Source: Phytophthora colocasiae
Lineage: Eukaryota; Oomycota; Peronosporomycetes; Peronosporales; Peronosporaceae
Direction of reading: 5' to 3'
Assembly (NCBI GenBank): GCA_018806915.1
Contig: JAGKQI010000040.1
Coordinates: 124,001 to 188,000 of the forward strand
Length of the DNA: 64,000 nt
Both the position numbers and the translations under genes were made by a program. The notes beneath the pieces were generated by a model. It was not told the origin of the DNA. It did no database searches and worked only from the letters and a program-made list of their open reading frames with translations. This document shows, in pieces, positions 48,493 to 57,625 of the stretch; within the stretch, counting starts at the first letter, position 1, and each line of letters opens with the position of its first letter.

Positions 48493-50745
48493 GGAAGACA
48501 TCAAGCAACGCTTTAGTCGGCGGCTTAGTCGGGATACGGAAGGAGTGCCGGTCGACCATCAGGAGGTCATTGTCACCGCGTGGCTGGAAGCAAGGTGCTG
48601 ATAGATTTGATGTCAAAGATCGGGTCTGCCAAGTGTTTTCCTGAGGGCGGACGGCTGGTTAGGTTTGCGTGCGGGATGCCCACCAAATCAATACCGATCA
48701 TGCTTCGAAGTGTGGCGGAGCTGCTCGAGTTTGTGTGTATTGTTGACTCGTTATGTTTGTGCTGGTATTGGTGCAATTCAAGCCTTTATAGTTTGCGTGT
48801 CTACTAGTTGCAACAGGGGGGCTTATACTGCTCAGAGAACTGAATTTGTATGGTGGATTCTGTGTTGTTGCCCAGCCGGTTGGCGTGGCAATCATGCACG
48901 ATTTAAGCTGTATGTTGGACAGCGTGTTATCGGTACATGTTACCATGAAAATGTCTGCACACATCTTGCAAGATTAACTTTTTTTCGTTGTGTAGCTGTT
49001 CCTGCCAGAATGTAGCAAGGTGTGGAAGCATGTGGGTGTCGCTCGGCTGGGCGTGCTCATATTAAAGGCGAAGCGTTGACTGCATGTATCATTAGGGCCG
49101 TACCAACGCGCCATTCGGTGAGTTCTTGAATCTCGGTGTGTTCTTGCACTCTTAAAGAACACAGTTCTGGTATCTGAAATCACAGGCTGTGCGTTGTGCT
49201 CGTTCGCCCTCGCCAGTTTGAATACAGATATAATACTAGCACGAGCTTGCACAAGCTTTTCAGGCTGTTGACGCTTCGTGGTTGACATGAGCCACACAAA
49301 GAGAGCAGCACGTACATGTACAAGTTGCCCGGCAAGCCTATCAGCAAAAGGTTGTGCAGAGCAAATCTCTTCATAAACTTACCTGTACGTGAAGCGTGCT
49401 AGCGTTCGTGTGGAGCTGCTTGTCCGTGTGGTGTTCGAGAACAAGGCGTCCAAAGTCCAACGTGTCAGTTCGCAACGCTATCGGAAACAGATGCAGACAC
49501 ATCTTCAAGGATCACCATCGTTGTCGATCTGTCAATTGCGTGACTGATATAGATTGGTTGGTTTTTTACTCGGAAAAAAATATCGGTTGAAAACCGGTTT
49601 AAAAACGGTCTTCTATCGGGCGACTGGTTCATTAACCGTTGAGACAAGAGCAAAGAAAGAGCAGCGGCTGAGTTAACCACGGTAAGCATTTGGATGTGTG
49701 CAGTACCCTAATTCAAAGTTTTATGTTTGTGGGTATGTACCAGGTGGACGTGGGCTACAACTTATAGTACTCCGTGTCGAGTGTCAGTGAGAAATGCGTC
49801 TTAAAGCGCATGGCGTTGCTTGCAGAAGGACGTGTGTAAGCGTATGTCAAGAGGAGCCTCGCAAACTCTCAATTCCCATCAAGCGACAATCTACCTGGAT
49901 GTTTGATCGCAAAGATCCTGAAAAATGGAAAATGAACTTGTAGAGACGATGGTGGTGTCTCTAAACTTGCGAGCTTGGCTGCGGAATAGCAACGTTCAAA
50001 CAGCTGAGCATCTTATCCGTATTGATCAATGGTTCCAGAGATTTAAGTGCACTGGATCAACACACGGAGGCTGCTCAGGACGCCAGCTGAATAAACAACC
50101 GAAAAAAACCCAAAAAAACCAGAATAACTAACTTGTTGGATTTAAAAAGGAAATAATTATAAAAAACCATTCCATAGTGACTGATGCTCATCGAAGCTTT
50201 CGGAAGCAGATAAGGCCGCGTAGTCGGCAATAGCGTTTTGTACATGCATCTTTATTCGTATCGGAGACCTGTTACATGTATAAACACCATAGCTAGATGT
50301 CCCAGTTCATCTACAGCTGCAACGTCTTGGTGTTCGAGCTGTCAATTACGCTCGATGTGCATGATTCTCTTTGGCGCCCTCTGGACCAAACGAAACCAGA
50401 CGACACCAACGTGCGCTACCAAATGTTGCATCGGATTTCGACCCTCCTCTTCAGGTCTCTGGCTGAACTTCAGGTCACTAGTGACCTCACTGTATACAAC
50501 AGCTGCAAGAAGAAACCACACAAGCACAAAAAGACAACAATGCAGACAGCATCTGTCGACACCGCAGCACGAGAGCATTAGATCAGCAGCCACCGAATCC
50601 ATCAGCAGCAGACTTCGAAAGCGTCTGTCCAGTTTGATATGCCCCACGCTGTCAACAGCGTGATGACCACGACCTCCTGATGGTCGACCGGCACTCCTTC
50701 CGTATCCCGACTAAGCCGCCGACTAAAGCGTTGCTTGATGTCTTC

Positions 50746-50760
50746 TTCATTAATCAATTT
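50746..50760 (+). promoter_or_regulatory. Initiator-like motif of pectate lyase D
   Basis: TTCATTAATCAATTT, 60-74 bases before the ATG at 50820. It corresponds to the site at gene B, in the same phase relative to the start codon. Confidence 0.5.
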
Positions 50761-50819
50761 GCCTTCCAAGCAGCAAGTGGACGACCGAATCCTACTTCAC
50801 AAATCCGCTGCAATTCACG

Positions 50820-52853
50820 ATGGTCCACTTTTCGACGCCATTCACGACGTCCGCCGCTCTTCTCCTTGCGGCTGCCACGGCCGCCTCCGTGCCTGACGGC
50901 ACTTGGCCCACCAGCACCGGCACCGTCCAGTACTCGGAGGCGTACGTGATCAAAGCCGGAGAGGTCTTCGACGGCAAATTGCAGACGTTCGAGCGCTCCG
51001 ACGTGTCATGCGAAGGTCAGACCGAGAGCGGATCGGACACGGCTGTGTTCAAGCTGGAGCCTGGTGCCACCCTCAAGAACGCCATCATCGGCAAGAACCA
51101 AATGGAGGGCGTTCACTGTGACAAGCACGACTGCACCATTGACAACGTCTGGTGGGACGATGTGTGCGAGGACGCGCTGAGCATCAAGGGCGGCACTGCC
51201 TCCAGTGTGTCGACGGTCACGGGCGGTGGTGCTCGCTCGGCCGACGACAAGGTCATCCAGCACAACGGCTACGGCACCGTCAAGATCGACGGCTTCTACG
51301 GTGAGGACATCAGCAAGCTCTACCGTTCGTGCGGCACCTGCGGTGACAGGGCCAAGAAGGTGGACGTCTCCAACGTATACGTGGTGAACCCGGGCAATGC
51401 CATCGTGACGGTGAACAAGAACTGGGGTGACGAGGCCACGCTGAGCAACATTTGGGTCAAGTCCAGCAGCGACAAGGTCAAGATTTGCCAGTGGTCTCAG
51501 GGCAACGCCGATGGCGAGCCGTCGATGCTTGGTGACGGTCCTTCTCCGCCTCTGTGTCAGTACTCGGAGAGTGATGTGCACATTAACGGAGACGTTTCCC
51601 AGGCAACGGGAACTTCGACGCCGTCCTCCACCGGATCCTCATCGACACCAACCACCTCGACTGCCTCGTCACAGGAATCTGCGGGATCGGCTTCAACGTC
51701 TGCGCAAATCCCGTCCACGACCTCTTCCAACTCGTCCACGGCCTCTTCCGAGTCGGACGCACCTGGAACTGTGGCGCCGGCTGGCGGCAATGGCTCGGAG
51801 CAGACCTCCGTCAGTACGGAGTCCAGCCAGACCCAGCAGGAAGAGTCCAACGGAGAGTCGACCGACGAAACCTCGCAGACGCAGCAGTCGTCCACGTCCA
51901 GCAAGAAGGACGACGACAACGGAGACGACGCTCAGAACGAAGAGCAGACTTTCACTTCCAGTGCCGGTGGCAGCACAGCCTCAGGCGACAGCACCTCCAC
52001 CCCTGACGCCGGCTCGGTCACCCAGTCTTCCAGCACCGGTTCGACAACTCAAAGCTCCAGCACGGGATCCACAACGCAGAGCTCCAGTGCTGAATCCACC
52101 GCGCAGACATCCACGAACTCCTCGACCTCGACCTCGACCTCATCGGGTTCGCTTCCGGATGGTACGTGGCCCGCCAGCACTGGAACGGTTCAGTACACGG
52201 AGCCGTACACCATCAAGGCCGGCGAGGTCTTTGACGGAAAGATGCAGACGTTCGAGCGCTCTGACATCACCTGCTCGGAGGGTGAGGGCCAGAAGGACAC
52301 GGCCGTCTTCCTCGTCGAGGCCGGTGGAACTCTCAAGAACGCCATCATCGGCAAGAACCAGAAGGAGGGAGTCCACTGCGACGACCACGACTGCACCATT
52401 GACAACGTCTGGTGGGACGACGTGTGCGAGGACGCGCTGAGCATTAAGGGCGGTTCGGCCTCCAGTGTCACTACTGTCACCAACTGTGGTGCTCGCTACG
52501 CCTCCGACAAGGTGGTGCAGCACAACGGACAGGGGACGGTCAAGATCAACGGTTTCTTCGCGCAGGAGTTCGGCAAGCTCTACCGCTCGTGCGGCACGTG
52601 CGGTGACATCCCTCGCACGGTGACCGTGGAGAACGTGTACGCTATTGACCCCCTCGTGAGTATCGTCACGGTGAACAAGAACTACAACGACCAAGCCACG
52701 CTGAGCAACATCCACGTCAAGACGACGGATGGCAATGACGACGTGAAGGTTTGCCAGTGGTCTCAGGGCGGCAGCTCGCCTTCGAACCTGGGTGACGGTC
52801 CGTCCGGCACGCTGTGCCAGTACTCCGAGAGCGACGTGCACATCAACCAGTAA
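50820..52853 (+). CDS. Secreted PL3 pectate lyase D with two catalytic domains
   Basis: 677 residues, the near-identical inverted copy of gene C. I see two amino-acid differences (linker TVAPAGGNG versus TVAPASGNG; near the end DGNDDV versus DGKDDV). Domains as in C: PL3 about 22-256 and 442-677. The same ASDK substitution is present in domain 2, so it predates the duplication. The conserved frame in both copies suggests both are used, or that duplication is recent. Divergent transcription from a shared 2.4 kb spacer could allow co-regulation. Confidence 0.93.
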   Translation: MVHFSTPFTTSAALLLAAATAASVPDGTWPTSTGTVQYSEAYVIKAGEVFDGKLQTFERSDVSCEGQTESGSDTAVFKLEPGATLKNAIIGKNQMEGVHCDKHDCTIDNVWWDDVCEDALSIKGGTASSVSTVTGGGARSADDKVIQHNGYGTVKIDGFYGEDISKLYRSCGTCGDRAKKVDVSNVYVVNPGNAIVTVNKNWGDEATLSNIWVKSSSDKVKICQWSQGNADGEPSMLGDGPSPPLCQYSESDVHINGDVSQATGTSTPSSTGSSSTPTTSTASSQESAGSASTSAQIPSTTSSNSSTASSESDAPGTVAPAGGNGSEQTSVSTESSQTQQEESNGESTDETSQTQQSSTSSKKDDDNGDDAQNEEQTFTSSAGGSTASGDSTSTPDAGSVTQSSSTGSTTQSSSTGSTTQSSSAESTAQTSTNSSTSTSTSSGSLPDGTWPASTGTVQYTEPYTIKAGEVFDGKMQTFERSDITCSEGEGQKDTAVFLVEAGGTLKNAIIGKNQKEGVHCDDHDCTIDNVWWDDVCEDALSIKGGSASSVTTVTNCGARYASDKVVQHNGQGTVKINGFFAQEFGKLYRSCGTCGDIPRTVTVENVYAIDPLVSIVTVNKNYNDQATLSNIHVKTTDGNDDVKVCQWSQGGSSPSNLGDGPSGTLCQYSESDVHINQ

Positions 52854-52935
52854 ACTTGGGTGTACATCGCACTGTGCTAGATGTAGATGAAGTGTAGAGA
52901 CTGTAGCGTGTTTGTTTGGTGTCCGTAAAGTTGAA

Positions 52936-53642
52936 GGCTGGTGAGTCCACATAGCAATGCATGTAATGATAATACCAACGTTGTTGACATTTCTCCCGTT
53001 AGTCGAGTTTCCTTTACCATAGCGAAGCTGACTCTGGCTGCAATTCAACACTTGAACTAGGAATCAACCAAATGTATCTCGAAGCTTTGTTGGGGATGGG
53101 GATGGAAGCTTTGAAGGCGATTGCAGTGTCGTCCTGGTGTCTCCAGTGGAGCGTCCTACTTCGAAGTAGTCAGCATGATACTGTACCAAGTGATGAAAGG
53201 AGGCGGCTTGTATTTTAATACCTGACTGCTAATACATGTTTTTTTTCTTGTTGACAACGAATTTAGCGTAGACGGGAGATGAGGCCGGCCGAAAGGCGAT
53301 GGCACGACCGAGTTTCGCCGTGAGTTTTACGACCCTATAACGAGTTTTACATAGATTTCGCCCTATAACGAGCTCCGTGGACCACGGCCTGGGCGTCGTG
53401 CACACCTTTCACAATCAGAGCGCGGATCGTATTGCGCCTGTCTTAACCCCCCCGCTCTCAAGCCTATTTTGACCCCCCGGCAAGTCTTTAACATGTTGTA
53501 TAATACTACATGTTAAGGACAGTCTAATCTTGATTTTTGTATTACCTGTGATAAGTACGAGTGTAAAGTCTGTACTGCGGGAAGGCAACCTGATTGCTTG
53601 CACATCGTGCGCAGCGCTATGTACCAGCGAAGTTGTCATATA
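52936..53642. other. Intergenic flank right of pectate lyase D
   Basis: No gene seen. A short direct duplication of ccctataacgag(t/c) occurs at about 53332 and 53362. A C-run/palindrome segment (53440-53520) is related to sequence at 55045-55150 in inverted orientation. Confidence 0.5.
53485..53522. repeat. AACATGTTGTATAAT palindrome, left member
   Basis: An imperfect palindrome built on AACATGT...ACATGTT. It recurs as a near-perfect palindrome at 55049-55082. Together with inverted CTTAACCCCCCCGCTCTCAA-type sequence it may mark the ends of an outer element. Confidence 0.5.
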
Positions 53643-54550
53643 CAGTGCGCGCCAAATCGATAGGACCCCTCCTGAAAATGCCCATAACTCAGTCAGTTTT
53701 TATCATTTTAAGTTGCGGTTTTGACAGTAGATCCATAACACGGTAAGAAAGGACCTACGGGCGTTTGTTTTAGCGTTTTTGCACCCTAAAGTATGGCTCC
53801 CATACAAAAAACTGTTTTTTGCCAAACGACACAATTTAGGACCCCCATGCTTCAATACAAATCCCTATACTAAATAAAACCCGCTCAAAATGATATGACT
53901 GGGGATTTGTATGGGGACATGTTCTAAACCTCTGTAGAGTGAAGGTGAGTGCATGTATCATGACTCTGAATCACACAGAACATTGATAATAGATAAGTGC
54001 ATATTTGGTAGAGAAGGCCATAACCATTGGCAGAGAGTTACAAAGTAATTGCTGGCACTTTAACAGTCAGTCATTTAGTGGCTGTTTTTTAGCAAATCAT
54101 AGTCAAAATGCGTTCAAATGTTAGAGACAAAATAATAATGTCGATTCCTTGCATAAGAACTCTCTAAAGCATATATGATCTCTACCAAATATGCACTTAT
54201 CTATTATCAATGTTCTGTGTAATTCAGAGTCATGATACATGCACTCACCTTCACTCTACAGAGGTTTAGAACATGTCCCCATACAAATTCTCAGTCATAT
54301 CATTTTGAGCGGGTTTTATTTAGTATAGGGATTTGTATTGAAGCATGGGGGTCCTAAATTGTGTCGTTTGGCAAAAAACAGTTTTTTGTATGGGAGCCAT
54401 ACTTTAGGGTGCAAAAACGCTAAAACAAACGCCCGTAGGTCCTTTCTTACCGTGTTATGGATCTACTGTCAAAACCGCAACTTAAAATGATAAAAACTGA
54501 CTGAGTTATGGGCATTTTCAGGGGGGGTCCTATCGATTTGGCGCGCACTG
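53643..54550. mobile_element. Foldback Tc1/mariner-type MITE with about 370 bp inverted arms
   Basis: 908 bp between TA dinucleotides (53641-53642 and 54551-54552). Terminal repeat CAGTGCGCGCCAAATCGATAGG at the left is matched in reverse at the right, and the arms stay nearly identical for about 370 bp around a central about 170 bp. The end sequence and TA target fit mariner-like elements. No transposase is encoded. The whole unit could form a long hairpin in RNA or single-stranded DNA. Confidence 0.9.
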
Positions 54551-54552
54551 TA

Positions 54553-55530
54553 CACCTTCTCCAGTCTCGCAGGTGGGCGTATGTTGTATATACTGCGACT
54601 GGTTTGGGCCTTTTTATTTGAAGTTGACACAGAGCAAACATTTTTGCCTAGCTATGCCATGCTTCAGTTCCAGAGGGATTGAACATCATGCTGCAAGCAA
54701 TCTATTTTTTGCGATTGTAATCATCAGTGTTCCTACTTGTCTTGTTCGCTACCATCGTCCTAACGCTTCTTACGACTCCTCCTCGCCCACCTCCTCCTCT
54801 TCCGCTTCCTCCTGCTCGTCTTTTTTCGCTTCTTCTTCTCCCTCCTGCTCGTCCTCTTTATTTTCTTCATCTCCCTCCTGCGGCTCCTCCTTCTCTTCTT
54901 CCTGCCCCCTGTCCTCAGCATCTTGGTGGCCACGCGGCACCAAGATCCGGAGTCTTGTCACAAATCAGTGAATCTATCTGTGTCTTGGCCTTAGCACTTT
55001 TCTGGCTTTTCTTGTTACAATATTCACCTACCCGCGTGCATTTCACGGTTTTTAACATGTTGTATTATACAACATGTTAAGAATAAGCCAATTCTGGTGT
55101 GGACCACTAATGTAGTCATATACAACGGTTGAGAGCAAGGGGGTTAATCTCCGGTTGGAGGCGATGGACGCATTCGGAAACTTTGTACAGGCTGGTGATT
55201 TGGATTCCTGGATGTCACCAAGTCCTTTCAGTTGTCGGTTGATAATGTTGTTGATAGAATTCCTCCCAACGCTCCTTTGCAGACTCTGTATATGTCACCA
55301 CGATGACGATGGCATCCGTTCCACTGGAACTTCCACATCAACAAAACTCCCTTGCCATTTTACGGACGGCAAAAGGTAAAAGCGAGTCTCTGACCCCGAT
55401 CCTTGAATTCGATCGCCAGCCAGGCCCTTGAAAACTTGATCTAGGCATACTCGCCGCAAGACATTGGAGCTTGTTGAAGTATGCTCTTTGTCATACAATA
55501 TTACGATCCACCCTCTGTAAGTAGATAACT
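54553..55530. other. Intergenic with pyrimidine-rich tract
   Basis: 54770-54925 is strongly C/T-rich on the plus strand with CTC/TTC triplets. Read on the minus strand it gives an acidic EEE/KKDE-rich frame (54770-54961) of low complexity, which I do not call as a gene. A near-perfect palindrome of AACATGTTGTATT type lies at 55049-55082. The end may hold part of a copia LTR or leader. Confidence 0.5.
55049..55082. repeat. AACATGTTGTATTATACAAC palindrome, right member
   Basis: A near-perfect palindrome related to the one at 53485-53522, and followed at about 55125-55148 by an inverted copy of the C-run segment at 53435-53460. It could be a foldback end. Confidence 0.55.
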
Positions 55531-55962
55531 ATGGATTCCACTATAGTTATAGTATCTACTAGTACAGATATGCCAGAACCAACAGTTCTGCCAGCAGGAA
55601 CTCTAACTGCTAAATCTACCACTTCGCCTTTCACTCAGTACAACAAACATCTCTTCTTTCTACACTACTTACGCTACTCGCCAGAGGTTATGAGCCCAAG
55701 ACAAGCCTCAAGCGACGACTTCCCACGACTTATCGGCGCCGAAAACTTTGACGTGTGGAAGACGCGCGTGTGCGCAGCACTCGATGGCAAGCACCTGCTC
55801 GGCTACGTGAAGCAGCTCGACTACGATGGTGTGTCAGAAGAAGAGAGTGAAGAGAGCGCTAGTGACATGTCCGACGATGATGATCCTCCTGCTGTGGTGA
55901 AGTGGATTTGTGGTAAAGTGGATTCAAATCAAACCGGATACGACGCAGAACGACCACGATGA
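55531..55962 (+). pseudogene. Ty1/copia gag N-terminal fragment
   Basis: 143 codons. After a Ser/Thr-rich start, the segment from MSPRQASSDDFPRLIG reads LIGAENFDVWKTRVCAALDGK followed by LLGYVKQLDYDG and an acidic tail. It matches the start of oomycete copia gag proteins (GxENFxxWKxRVxAxLDxKxLLGxV). The zinc knuckle, protease and the rest of pol are missing, so it is a truncated relic cut off before the minisatellite. Confidence 0.7.
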
Positions 55963-56089
55963 TGGGTGACGTGCGACAGTGGTGCTACGATAAGGACAGG
56001 TCCCTGGAACTGGATAGCTATTCTAGGGCGGACCCTAAGTTAGGACCCACTTGGCCTAGCTTACCTACGTTCGGATCCCACAGTTCTAA

Positions 56090-56299
56090 GTGCGGATCCG
56101 GTGATCCTAAGTGCGGATCCGGCAATCCTTAAGTGCGGATCCGGCAGTCCTTAAGTGCGGATCCGGCGGTCTTAAGTGCAGATCCGGCAGTCTTAAGTGC
56201 GGATCCCGCGGTCCTAAGTGCGGATCCTTCGAACCCCCAGATCCAGAGATCCAGATCCAAGATCCTCGGATCCCGAAGCCGGATCCCCAAGATCCAAGA
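56090..56299. repeat. GGATCC-rich minisatellite, left part
   Basis: Six or more 21-23 bp units of the type taagtgcggatccggcagtc (56095-56230) are followed by a second, GATCC-based unit (agatccagatccaagatcctcggatcc). The second type resumes at 63857 after the gypsy element, so the element landed inside the array. Confidence 0.9.
56295..56299. repeat. Target-site duplication CAAGA, left copy
   Basis: CAAGA immediately before the LTR at 56300 repeats at 63856-63860 after the other LTR. Confidence 0.9.
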
Positions 56300-56714
56300 T
56301 GCAGCGGGGCTGCGTAGGTGTGCACGGCACAGAGGAAGTTTAGTTGACTCGTAGAGTCCTGCTTGCAAGGCACTAGCCTTCGGTTCTATACAAGAACCAA
56401 GTAGTCCACTAAATACGGGACTCACAGAGTCGGTGTCCCTATAACAAAGGACTAACACTAACTATGTAAAATGCAAACTGATTTTTATTGACTTTATTGC
56501 CCTAATCCTAAATGTAACGGATTTAGTATCTAACATACTAAATCCTAATCAAAATGCAACGTGAGGCTCTGAGGCCATCTACGTATCTACTCGTGTGTGC
56601 CACACCATTGTACCCACATAAATGTATCATGAGTGTCACACTATTATGTACCCACATAAATGTATCCACGTGTCACACACCAACGAGAAACATTCGTGTA
56701 ACATCCCCGTTACA
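56300..56714 (-). repeat. 3' LTR of minisatellite gypsy element
   Basis: 415 bp. It is shorter than the other LTR by three two-base differences in ATG/CAC-rich repeats and is otherwise highly similar. Confidence 0.92.
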
Positions 56715-57625
56715 CTCTCCCCCACCAAGATTCCGGATACCGTATCCGGAAAGTGTAAACACACGACGCGATTATCGGCCGATGGCCACGGCACCTTGCC
56801 TTGCGCGGACGGCGCTGTCTCTCGTGCGTGTTACACGCCTCCGTACGCGATGCCACTTGGTACACACTTGGGCCCAATGCTTACCAAGCATAGGAGCCTA
56901 CTGGCTCGAGTCAAGGGGCTCTACGGGCATGGAAAGAAGGCCACAGGTGGCGTATCTATGATACTACTGGATCAGTGATCCACAGGGCAAGCCTTCCAAG
57001 CTACCAACGGTTCCACGAACCACACAGCAGTGGGGCCCACTCGCTTCACAGTTAATGAGACCCTCGGATGAGCACCGTGTGCAGGGCTTGATGCCCAAGT
57101 TGTCCTTGAAGCAGGCGCAAGCGCCACTATGTGTCACAGACACTGTGTCTTGTGAATACACGTGCTCAGCACAGTCGTAGACACGACAACGAGCACCAGA
57201 CAGCTAAGCTGTCGCTCAGGAGGAGCTTACCTACCTCCTACTGCTATGCAGCATGCGGGGTCCAATGCATTGGCATCCCTGGCATCCACAGTGCCTCATG
57301 ACATAGTCATACCCATTGAACGCTTCTAGCGTCAGGTGATCGGATAGAATCCGTTTCCATCACCACTTGTCGCTTAGACCGAACGTCATTAAGACGGTTG
57401 TTCATCACGAACCATCTTCGCTTCATGATCGCGAAGCTCCGGGCCATAGGCCAGTGTTGTTAAAGGGTCATAGACCCTTGAAACACGTGCGCGAGGCGCA
57501 TGTAGCTCTACTGCACTTGCAGTTTGAGCATTCGATGCCATGTCGACGGCACCGACGTGCTCGCTGCAAGTATTGCAGCTACGGGTCAGAGCCTGAGCTC
57601 AGCAACGACCCTGTGGACCCCCACC
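56715..57625 (-). other. 3' untranslated part of gypsy element
   Basis: About 0.9 kb between the chromodomain end and the 3' LTR. No domain recognised on either strand. Unusually long for this spacer. Confidence 0.6.

Larger units (their letters stand above)
46305..48568. repeat. Inverted repeat, left arm (pectate lyase C gene)
   Basis: The gene C coding region with about 80 bp of 3' and 150 bp of 5' flank is repeated in reverse at about 50666-52935. Only a few substitutions are visible within the coding part. Confidence 0.88.
48420..50819. other. Divergent intergenic region between pectate lyases C and D
   Basis: 2.4 kb. The outer about 150 bp on each side are inverted copies with the shared initiator-like motif. 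The central 2.1 kb is unique and mostly non-coding. Small frames at 49925-50131 and 50297-50581 have no recognised motif and are not called. Confidence 0.55.
50666..52935. repeat. Inverted repeat, right arm (pectate lyase D gene)
   Basis: Reverse counterpart of 46305-48568. The arms end at GGTCGACC-proximal sequence on the inner side and within the 3' flank on the outer side. Confidence 0.88.

Noticed and set aside
50297..50581. 94-codon frame in the C-D spacer
   Set aside because: Some protein-like stretches but no recognised family, no promoter signal, and the other phases of this region are similarly open.
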